From [Streptosporangium] indianense (lineage in GTDB: Bacteria; Actinomycetota; Actinomycetes; Streptomycetales; Streptomycetaceae): a DNA stretch of 36,516 nt. The notes beneath the pieces were generated by a model. That model worked only from the letters and a program-made list of their open reading frames with translations, was not told the origin of the DNA and made no database searches. Each line of letters begins with the position of its first letter. Within the stretch, counting starts at the first letter, position 1. The translations under genes and the position numbers were made by a program. Shown piece after piece: positions 13,493-19,954 of the stretch. The DNA lies in the NCBI RefSeq assembly GCF_021474405.1, contig NZ_JAKEIO010000073.1, forward strand, positions 1 to 36,516, read 5' to 3'.

Positions 13493-15151
13493 TCAGGCGA
13501 CAGCCAGCCCGGTCCGCAAGACCTCGCGCAGCACCGCTTCGGCGTCCGCCTCGGGGCCCGGCGACCGCCATGCGACGAACCCGTCGGGCCGGACGAGCAC
13601 GGCGCCGCCCGGTCCGGTGCCGTGCCGCTCCGCCCAGTCGACGCCGTCCTCGGGCACCAGGTCGGCCTGAGCTCCGGCGCCCACCCGGTACGACATGAGC
13701 GGGAGGGACAGCTCGTCGGCGATGCGGAGGGCGGCCTCGTGCCACGCGGGGGCCTCCGCGGCGTCACTGAGCAGCACGAGGGACCGCTCGTAGAGGTCGA
13801 GCGTCGAGATCCGTTCGTCCCCGCGACGCACCCAGAGGTGCGGTGCCCTGCTGCCGGGTCCGCCGGACAGATCGAGGCCCTCCGGCACGACCGGGACGTC
13901 GGGGTCCGCGCCGACGACGGCGCCCTGCGGATAGCGGTAGCCGAGGGCCACGTTGAGGATGCCCTGCCGTGGGCCACCGCCGCCCGCTCCGGGCGGCGGG
14001 GCGAATCCGGGGTGGCTGTGTTCGGCCGACCGGGCCGCGGCACGCGCGCTGGTGGCCTCGGCCACGGGGCGGCGCTCGGCGTCGTAGCTGTCCAGGAGCC
14101 GCTCCCCCGCCCAGCCGTCGAGGACGGCGGCCAGCTTCCAGGCGAGGTTGTGCGCGTCCTGGATGCCGGTGTTGGACCCGAAGGCCCCGGTGGGGGACAT
14201 CTCGTGGGCCGAGTCACCGGCGAGGAAGACACGGCCCGAGCGATAGCTGCTGGCGACCCTCTGGGCGGCGTGCCAGGGCGCCTTGCCGGTGATCTCCACG
14301 TCGAGGTCGGGGACGCCGACCGCCCGGCGGATGTGCTCGGTGCACCACTCGTCGGTGAATTCCTCCAGGGACTGACCGTGCTCGGGGTGCCAGGGGGCGT
14401 GGAAGACCCAGTTCTCGCGGTTGTCCACCGGGAGCAGGGCGCCGTCGGCCTCCGGGTCGGTCAGGTAGCAGACGATGAAGTGCCGGTCACCCACGACGTC
14501 GGCGAGACGACGGGAGCGGAAGGTGAGGCTGACGTTGTGGAAGAGGTCGCCGGGCCCGCTCTGTGCGATGCCCAGCTGCTCACGCACGGGGCTGCGGGGG
14601 CCGTCGGCGGCGACGAGGTAGTCCGCGCGGATGGTGGTGTGTTCGCCGGTCTCGCGGCTCTTGACGACGGCGGTCACCCCGGTGGGGTCACTGTCGAACG
14701 ACATCAGTTCGGTGGAGAAGCGCAGGTCGCCGCCGTAGCTGCGGGCGTGCTCGAGCAGGACCGGCTCGAGGTCGTTCTGGCTGCACAGGCACCAGGCGCT
14801 GGGGCTGAAGCGGGCCAGCCCGCCGCCCGGGTCGATGTCCTTGAACAGCCACTCACCCGCGTCGCCCACCAGGGTGGGCGCCTGCAGGATGCCGTGGTTG
14901 ACGGACAGGGTGGCGGCCGCCTCGTGGATCGCCTCCTCCACACCCGCCACCCGGAACAGCTCCATGGTGCGGACGTTGTTGCCTCGTCCACGGGGGTGGA
15001 TGGAGGTGCCCGCGTGGCGCTCCACCAGCAGGTGCGGTACACCCAGCCGTCCCAGGAACAACGAGGTCGACAGGCCGACCAGGGAGCCGCCCACGATGAG
15101 GACCGGGACGTCGATGGTCTGGGGGCCCGCCTGTCCGGCTCGTTGGTTCAT
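13493..15151 (-). CDS. whiE-ORFVIII: FAD-dependent aromatic polyketide monooxygenase (whiE-ORFVIII/SchC type, 552 aa)
   Basis: A class A flavoprotein hydroxylase that would oxidise the aromatic polyketide with NAD(P)H and O2. The Rossmann GGSLVG is at 21-26, the DG motif ADGPRSP around 183, and the GD motif LAGDSAHEMSP around 312, followed by NTGIQDAHNLAWKLA. The C-terminal 130 residues form the thioredoxin-like domain typical of this group. The ATG at 15151 has GGAGG upstream; an earlier in-frame start at 15211 adds only a poorly coding extension. Unlike the described S. coelicolor arrangement, where ORFVIII is divergent from ORFI, this gene points the same way as ORFI-VII. Confidence 0.88.
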   Translation of the reverse strand: MNQRAGQAGPQTIDVPVLIVGGSLVGLSTSLFLGRLGVPHLLVERHAGTSIHPRGRGNNVRTMELFRVAGVEEAIHEAAATLSVNHGILQAPTLVGDAGEWLFKDIDPGGGLARFSPSAWCLCSQNDLEPVLLEHARSYGGDLRFSTELMSFDSDPTGVTAVVKSRETGEHTTIRADYLVAADGPRSPVREQLGIAQSGPGDLFHNVSLTFRSRRLADVVGDRHFIVCYLTDPEADGALLPVDNRENWVFHAPWHPEHGQSLEEFTDEWCTEHIRRAVGVPDLDVEITGKAPWHAAQRVASSYRSGRVFLAGDSAHEMSPTGAFGSNTGIQDAHNLAWKLAAVLDGWAGERLLDSYDAERRPVAEATSARAAARSAEHSHPGFAPPPGAGGGGPRQGILNVALGYRYPQGAVVGADPDVPVVPEGLDLSGGPGSRAPHLWVRRGDERISTLDLYERSLVLLSDAAEAPAWHEAALRIADELSLPLMSYRVGAGAQADLVPEDGVDWAERHGTGPGGAVLVRPDGFVAWRSPGPEADAEAVLREVLRTGLAVA

Positions 15152-15425
15152 CACTCTCGCCTCCAGTGCGTCGATGCCGCCGACCCAGCCGGATACGGCG
15201 GAGATCCTCATGCATGCCCCGGGACGATGACAGCGGCTCAGGCTTCACCCGCGTGCTGCGCGGCGCGGCCCTCCGGGCCCTTTGCCCCGCCGGAACCACG
15301 ACGGGCGTCCGCGACCTCTGCGCGCCGAGTGGGCGATCCGTCCACGGAGTGCGAGGCCCGGGGCCCGATGCTGGAATGGTGGCGGGGGCGGTAGGAGAAC
15401 AGCCGCGAGGACCAGAGGTGACGCC

Positions 15426-15869
15426 GTGAGCGAGGAACTCGAAGAAGTGGGGCCCATCGACTACCTGGTCGTCGAGTTCCCCGGGAACCGCATGACCGGC
15501 GAGGGCTTCCCCCTGCTCGTCGATCTGGTGGACCGCGGTCTGATCCGGATCCTGGACCTGATGTTCGTCAGGAAGGACGAGGACGGAACCGTGACCGGCA
15601 TGGAGATCGCCGACCTCACCGGCGACGGCGCTCTGGACCTGGCCGTGTTCGAGGGCGCCTCCTCGGGCCTGCTGGGCCAGGACGACCTCGAGGAGGCGGC
15701 CACCGCGCTGGAACCCGGGTGCTCCGCCGGCATCCTGGTCTACGAGAACGTATGGGCCGCGCCGTTCGCCGCCGCCCTGCGCCGCGGCGGGGCCAGGCTG
15801 GTCGCCTCGGGACGCATCCCGGTCAATGCCGTCGTCGCCGCCCTCGACGAGATCGAAGCCGCTCGCTGA
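15426..15869 (+). CDS. DUF6325 family protein (147 aa)
   Basis: A small acidic protein of the family often found beside SHOCT-domain proteins in actinobacteria. It starts EELEEVGPIDYLVVEFPGNR, then GFPLLVDLVDRGLIRILDLMFV, SAGILVYENVWAAPFAAALRR and GRIPVNAVVAALDE. The fold appears to be one alpha/beta unit; there is no catalytic motif and no membrane helix. The GTG at 15426 follows GAGGTGAC. The SHOCT gene starts 41 bases after the stop, almost certainly in the same transcript. The molecular role is unknown. Confidence 0.85.
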   Translation: MSEELEEVGPIDYLVVEFPGNRMTGEGFPLLVDLVDRGLIRILDLMFVRKDEDGTVTGMEIADLTGDGALDLAVFEGASSGLLGQDDLEEAATALEPGCSAGILVYENVWAAPFAAALRRGGARLVASGRIPVNAVVAALDEIEAAR

Positions 15870-15910
15870 GCGGCGTTCGACGACGCTAACGGCCAGAAGG
15901 GAACGCAGTC

Positions 15911-16186
15911 ATGCCAGGTCTTCTTCGCGGAGTCGCGCGCACCGCCGTCGTCGCGGGTACGGCGACCGCCGTGTCGAACCGCGTCACACGGCGACAGCAG
16001 GGGCGATGGGCGGCACAGCAGGGCTACGGGGAGTACTCACCCGAGCCCCCGGCTGCCGCCGCGCCGTCGGCCCCGGACATGACGGACAAGATCGAACAGC
16101 TGAAGCAGCTCGGTGAGCTCAGGACCCAAGGGGTGCTCACGGAGGCCGAATTCGAGGAGCAGAAGCGCAGGCTCCTGCAAGCGTGA
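15911..16186 (+). CDS. SHOCT-domain small protein (91 aa)
   Basis: The N-terminus GLLRGVARTAVVAGTATAVS is a weakly hydrophobic, Ala/Val-rich helix that may associate with membrane. A Pro/Ala-rich linker follows, and then a C-terminal SHOCT domain: DKIEQLKQLGELRTQGVLTEAEFEEQKRRLL (about residues 58-90). SHOCT domains are short oligomerisation or targeting modules. A good ribosome site (AGAAGGGAACG) precedes the ATG. It is paired with the DUF6325 gene, so the two probably act together. Confidence 0.88.
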   Translation: MPGLLRGVARTAVVAGTATAVSNRVTRRQQGRWAAQQGYGEYSPEPPAAAAPSAPDMTDKIEQLKQLGELRTQGVLTEAEFEEQKRRLLQA

Positions 16187-16300
16187 TCGAGGTCGGCCCC
16201 CCGAGGCCGGCGTGATCAAGGTCGACCCCGGGCCGCGGGTCGTGTTGAGGACCGACTTGGCGGACCGACGGCGGATCGTGCGAAGAAAGAAGGAAAAAGG

Positions 16301-16343
16301 GGGAAGGGCCGCTTCGACCTCCCCAGGTGTCGCAGCCCTTCCC
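16301..16343 (-). terminator. Intrinsic terminator for the MarR gene
   Basis: Nine-base arms GGGAAGGGC and complement close a larger stem that includes a second short pairing. On the minus strand the stem is followed by a pyrimidine- and T-rich stretch (16281-16300). This fits an intrinsic terminator downstream of the MarR stop at 16412, and it also shields the gene from the convergent SHOCT transcript. Confidence 0.65.
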
Positions 16344-16411
16344 GTCCGGCTGGAAGCGCTTACCCCGATATCCGGGTCTCATGCCTCACTTCTTCGGGCA
16401 TGACTCCGGAG

Positions 16412-16852
16412 TCAGTCACGCTGCTCTTCCAGGACACCGATCAGCTCCCTGAGCGCCGGCAGCGCCTCCTCGATGGCCCGTCGCCTGTCGGGCGCGAGGG
16501 CGCCGAGGGCCTGCCTCAGCTCCTGCGTGCTCACTCGGTCGTACCGGCCGAGCAGGTCCAGCGCACGAGGCGAGGCCACGAGCATCACCGTGCGCAGATC
16601 GGTGGACGACGGCCTGCGCTCGACGAGACCCGACGCGGTCATCACGCGGACCAGATTGCTGACCGTCGAGGAGGCCACGCGCAGACGGGTCGCGACCTCA
16701 CCCGGCGCGAGGGGCCCGGCCTCGGACAGGATCCTCAGGAGTTCGATCTGGGCCTCGGGAAGATCCGGCAGGTCTTCCGCGCGGCGGGTGCGCAGCAGCA
16801 TGGCCCGCCGCAGGGGTCCGATGAGGCGGCCGAGATCAGTCGCGGTGTCCAT
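16412..16852 (-). CDS. MarR-family transcriptional regulator (146 aa)
   Basis: A winged-helix regulator. Residues 25-115 hold the DNA-binding part: LPEAQIELLRILSEAGPLAPGEVATRLRVASSTVSNLVRVMTASGLVER, then the wing RRPSSTDLRTVMLVASPRA. The terminal helices (LLGRYDRVSTQELRQALGAL, ALPALRELIGVLEEQ) form the dimer interface. The ATG at 16852 is chosen because the longer frame upstream translates the operator region; its ribosome site is weak. A perfect 27-bp AT-rich palindrome lies 26-52 bases upstream of this start, between this gene and the divergent VWA gene. That is the classic layout for autoregulation plus control of the divergent partner. The ligand is unknown. Confidence 0.88.
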   Translation of the reverse strand: MDTATDLGRLIGPLRRAMLLRTRRAEDLPDLPEAQIELLRILSEAGPLAPGEVATRLRVASSTVSNLVRVMTASGLVERRPSSTDLRTVMLVASPRALDLLGRYDRVSTQELRQALGALAPDRRRAIEEALPALRELIGVLEEQRD

Positions 16853-16877
16853 GTGCTCATGATGCCCACTACATGGT

Positions 16878-16904
16878 TTTGCCACAAAATATTTTTGTGG
16901 CAAA
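16878..16904. promoter_or_regulatory. Perfect 27-bp palindrome, likely MarR operator
   Basis: The arm TTTGCCACAAAA and its exact complement are separated by TAT. It is the most AT-rich stretch in the region and sits in the gap between the divergent MarR and VWA genes. On the plus strand TTGCCA within the left arm and AAGTAA after the right arm are about 18 bases apart and could be the -35 and -10 of the VWA gene, so a bound repressor would cover that promoter. The length and symmetry fit a MarR dimer site; binding itself is inference. Confidence 0.8.
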
Positions 16905-17019
16905 GTAAATGACCCACGGCAGCACGGCACTACACCTGTGCGCAGGGTTGCGCTCAAGATCGATTGTCAGTGGTGGGTGAGAAGGTAGGAACATCAAGCC
17001 GGAACGAGGGGGAGCTGTG

Positions 17020-18060
17020 ATGTCCGCAACCCAGAACTACATCAACCACGTTGCTCTGGTGCTGGATGCCAGTTCATCGATGTCGCACCTGAGCGGCAAG
17101 GTCGTAGAGGTAGCCGACCAGCAGATCGCGTACCTCGCACGCCGTTCGAGGGAGCTCGACCAGGAAACGCGCGTCACGGTGTACGTCTTCGCCGACAAGG
17201 TGGAGTGCGTCATCTACGACAAGGACGTGCTGCGCATGCCGTCACTGAAGCAGCTGTACCGGACCGGGGGGATGACCGCCCTCCTGGCGGCCGCACTGAA
17301 ATCACAGAGCGAGCTGGCCCAGACGGCCCAACTGTACGGCGACCACAGCTTCCTGACGTTCGTCCTGACCGACGGACAGGAGAACGCGAGCCACCGCTGC
17401 CCGGACACCCCCGCCACGGACCCACGTCAACTGGTCCAGGCCGTGGCGGAGATGATCCGCACACAGCAGGACAACTGGACGCTGGCGGTCCTGGTGCCCG
17501 ACCAGATGGGCAAGCGCGAGGCCATGCAGTGCGGGTTCCCCAAGGACAACATCGCCATATGGGACGCAACCAGCACGCAGGGCCTGGAGGAGGCCGGGCA
17601 GGTCATCCGGCAGGCCACCGAGAACTTCATGATGGGCCGCACCCAGGGCATCCGGGGCTCGCGCGCGGTGTTCTCCACGGGAGCCGAAGCGGTCAACGAG
17701 GACACCATCAAGGCAGCCGGCCTCACCCCGGCCGACCCGTCGAAGTACCAGCTGATCCCGGTGGCCCGCGACGCGGCGATCAGGGAATGGGTCATCGAAT
17801 GCGGGCACACCTACCGGACCGGTGCCGCCTACTACCAGTTGAGCAAGTCGGAGAAGATCCAGGCGCAGAAGCAGATCGCGGTGCTGGAGAAGAAGACCGA
17901 CCGCGTGTACACCGGTCCCCAGGCTCGTGCCCTGCTGGGGCTGCCCAACGCGGAAGTGCGCGTCAAGCCCGACCACAACGAGCACTTCACGATCTTCGTG
18001 CAGAGCACCAGCGTCAACCGGAAGCTCGTGCCCAACACGCGGCTGCTGCTCATGCTCTGA
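17020..18060 (+). CDS. VWA-domain protein (346 aa)
   Basis: A cytoplasmic von Willebrand A-type protein with a complete metal-ion-dependent adhesion site: DASSS at 16-20, Thr86 in GGMTALL, and Asp118 in LTDGQEN. The VWA domain spans about residues 8-210. The C-terminal 110 residues (IECGHTYRTGAAYYQLSKSEKIQ, then VYTGPQARALLGLP, EVRVKPDHNEHFTIFVQSTS and a final RKLVPNTRLLLML) form a second conserved-looking region with no named domain that I know. There is no signal peptide or membrane anchor. The ATG at 17020 directly follows a GTG; GAGGGGGAG is the ribosome site. It is divergent from the MarR gene across a shared palindrome, so it is probably induced when MarR is released. Partner unknown. 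Confidence 0.85.
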   Translation: MSATQNYINHVALVLDASSSMSHLSGKVVEVADQQIAYLARRSRELDQETRVTVYVFADKVECVIYDKDVLRMPSLKQLYRTGGMTALLAAALKSQSELAQTAQLYGDHSFLTFVLTDGQENASHRCPDTPATDPRQLVQAVAEMIRTQQDNWTLAVLVPDQMGKREAMQCGFPKDNIAIWDATSTQGLEEAGQVIRQATENFMMGRTQGIRGSRAVFSTGAEAVNEDTIKAAGLTPADPSKYQLIPVARDAAIREWVIECGHTYRTGAAYYQLSKSEKIQAQKQIAVLEKKTDRVYTGPQARALLGLPNAEVRVKPDHNEHFTIFVQSTSVNRKLVPNTRLLLML

Positions 18061-18073
18061 CCGTCCGCCGGCC

Positions 18074-18110
18074 GACGGGGGTGTCGGAAGCCGGCTCCCG
18101 GCACCCCGTC
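18074..18110. terminator. Imperfect stem-loop between convergent genes
   Basis: GACGGGG at the left pairs with CCCCGTC at the right, and the inner part pairs with one bulge. It lies in the 74-base gap between the VWA and hydratase/hydrolase stops and could terminate both. Confidence 0.5.
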
Positions 18111-18134
18111 ACGATGTTCGATCCGGGCGTTCCG

Positions 18135-19199
18135 TCAGCAAGGGCCCGGCGACAGGCCGAGTTCGCGTGCGCCGAGCGGGGTGAAGAAGCGCTCCACGTC
18201 GGCATCGGTGACCTCGGCCAGGGTCTTCGGTGACCAGCGCGGCGTGCGGTCCTTGTCGACGACCTGGGCGCGGATCCCCTCCACCAGGTCGGAGGTGTCC
18301 AGGGCGGCGCAGGAGACGCGGTACTCCTGGTCCAGGACGGGCTCCAGCCGGCCGAGCTCCCGGGCACGGCGCAGGGAGGCGAGGGTGACCTTGAGAGCGG
18401 TCGGCGACCTGCCGAGCAGGGTCCGCGCGGCCTCTTCGGCGGCGGGGTCGCCGTGCGCGAGCAGCCGACGGACGATCTCCTCGACGGTGTCGGCGGAGTA
18501 GCAGGCGTCGATCCAGACGCGCCGGGCCGCCAGGACACCCTCCGGCGGCGCCTGTGCACAGCCGGCCAGGGCCTGCTCCGCGGGGAGTTCGGCCAGGGCG
18601 TCGAGGAGGCCGGGCAGCAAGGACGTCGGCACGAAGTGGTCGGCGAGTCCGCACAGCATCGCGTCGCCGGCGCCGATCTGAGCGCCCGTCAGGGCCAGAT
18701 GGGTGCCCAGCTCACCGGGCGCGGCGGCGAGCAGGTGGGTGCCACCCACGTCCGGCACGAAACCGATTCCCGTCTCCGGCATGGCGACCCGGGACCGCTC
18801 GGTGACGACGCGGACGTCGCCGTGCGCCGACACACCGACCCCGCCGCCCATCACAATGCCGTCCATCACGGCGACGTACGGCTTGGGGTAGCGGGCGATC
18901 CGGGCGTTGAGGCGGTACTCGTCGCGCCAGAACAGGGCCGAGGCGGTGCCGTCGCCGTCGCGGGCGTCGTCGTGGATGGCCCGGATGTCACCGCCGGCGC
19001 ACAGGCCGCGCTCCCCGGCGCCGGTGATCACGACGGTCTCCACGGCGGGGTCCCGCTCCCACGCGCTCAGCGCCTCGTCGATGCGGCGGACCATGACGTG
19101 GGTGAGTGCGTTGAGGGCCCGCGGCCGGTTGAGCGTGATGTGGGCGGCGCGTCCCCTGGTGTGGAAGAGGACGGGTTCCGCTTTCCCGGCTCCGCTCAT
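18135..19199 (-). CDS. 3-hydroxyisobutyryl-CoA hydrolase-like crotonase (354 aa)
   Basis: A crotonase-fold enzyme of the HIBCH branch, which releases 3-hydroxyisobutyrate from its CoA ester in valine breakdown. The N-terminal half has ITLNRPRALNALT, CAGGDIRAI (67-75), the oxyanion-hole GGG at 118-120 and the MPETGIGFVPDVGG block with Glu142 and Asp150, which are the residues used for hydrolysis in this branch. The C-terminal extension (about 200-350), with SPTALKVTLASLRRA, EYRVSCAAL, and DLVEGIRAQVVDKDRTPRW, separates HIBCH proteins from short enoyl-CoA hydratases. The ATG at 19199 has GGGGGAG eight bases upstream. It appears to be monocistronic. Confidence 0.87.
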   Translation of the reverse strand: MSGAGKAEPVLFHTRGRAAHITLNRPRALNALTHVMVRRIDEALSAWERDPAVETVVITGAGERGLCAGGDIRAIHDDARDGDGTASALFWRDEYRLNARIARYPKPYVAVMDGIVMGGGVGVSAHGDVRVVTERSRVAMPETGIGFVPDVGGTHLLAAAPGELGTHLALTGAQIGAGDAMLCGLADHFVPTSLLPGLLDALAELPAEQALAGCAQAPPEGVLAARRVWIDACYSADTVEEIVRRLLAHGDPAAEEAARTLLGRSPTALKVTLASLRRARELGRLEPVLDQEYRVSCAALDTSDLVEGIRAQVVDKDRTPRWSPKTLAEVTDADVERFFTPLGARELGLSPGPC

Positions 19200-19403
19200 C
19201 GGAACGTCTCCCCCGGGTCGTGGACCACCGTGACGTGCATGTGCTGTCGCTTCCTTCCCATTGAGCTGGAGGGTACTTCGTGCCCCTCGCCGGTGATCTC
19301 CCAGGGGGCGGGCGCCGTTCGCCGCTCGGCCCGTGTGCGCTAGATTTTGCCTCTCCTTGACCGCGATCACTCATGATCCCTACGTTTCGGAGTTGGCATC
19401 CCC

Positions 19404-19826
19404 ATGAGCGACATCGTCAACGGACTCGGCCGGGCCACTGCATACGGCGGTCTGGGACTGGTTCTGTTGCTCCTCGGCATCGTCCTGGTCGACGTGCTGA
19501 CACCCGGGAAGCTCGGCCGGCAGATCTGGCAGGAGCGCAATCGCAACGCCGCGACGGTCCTCAGCTCCGCACTGCTCGGTATCGGCGGCATCGTGTTCAC
19601 GTCCATCTGGACGACGTACGAGGACTTCAGCAAGGGGCTCGTCTCGACCGCGGCGTTCGGGGTGCTGGGTCTGGTCATGATGGCGGTGGCCTTCCTGGTG
19701 GTGGACCTGGTCACGCCGGGACGCCTGGGCGCCACGCTGGTCGAGGCCGAGCCCCACCCCGCGGTCTGGGTGACGGCGTCCTGCAACCTCGCCGTTTCCG
19801 CGCTCATTTCGGCCTCCATCGCCTGA
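19404..19826 (+). CDS. DUF350 family membrane protein (140 aa)
   Basis: Four predicted membrane helices in two related halves: GGLGLVLLLLGIVLVDVLTPG, then TVLSSALLGIGGIVFTSIW, AAFGVLGLVMMAVAFLVVDLVTPG, and a last helix near the C-terminus. The doubled VDVLTPG / VDLVTPG element shows the internal duplication typical of this family (YjfL-like). The function is not established; DUF350 genes often accompany membrane or stress modules. The ATG at 19404 has CGGAG 11 to 15 bases upstream. TAGATT at 19341-19346 could be part of its promoter. It precedes the deiminase gene on the same strand by 128 bases, which include a hairpin. Confidence 0.83.
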   Translation: MSDIVNGLGRATAYGGLGLVLLLLGIVLVDVLTPGKLGRQIWQERNRNAATVLSSALLGIGGIVFTSIWTTYEDFSKGLVSTAAFGVLGLVMMAVAFLVVDLVTPGRLGATLVEAEPHPAVWVTASCNLAVSALISASIA

Positions 19827-19857
19827 ACCGCCCTTCCTGACGGGCTTGTCAGCGGTT
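19826..19857 (+). terminator. Stem-loop after the DUF350 gene
   Basis: AACCGC and GCGGTT enclose an inner TGAC/GTCA stem. It starts at the last base of the stop codon and could separate the DUF350 transcript from the deiminase gene. It is imperfect, so weak. Confidence 0.4.
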
Positions 19858-19954
19858 TCAGCGGTTGGTGGGCAACAACCCTCGCGGCACAGTGAACGCG
19901 CAGCCGCCGTCCTTCCTCTTGCAGGGCGAAACCCGCAACCGAGAGGAAACTGCT

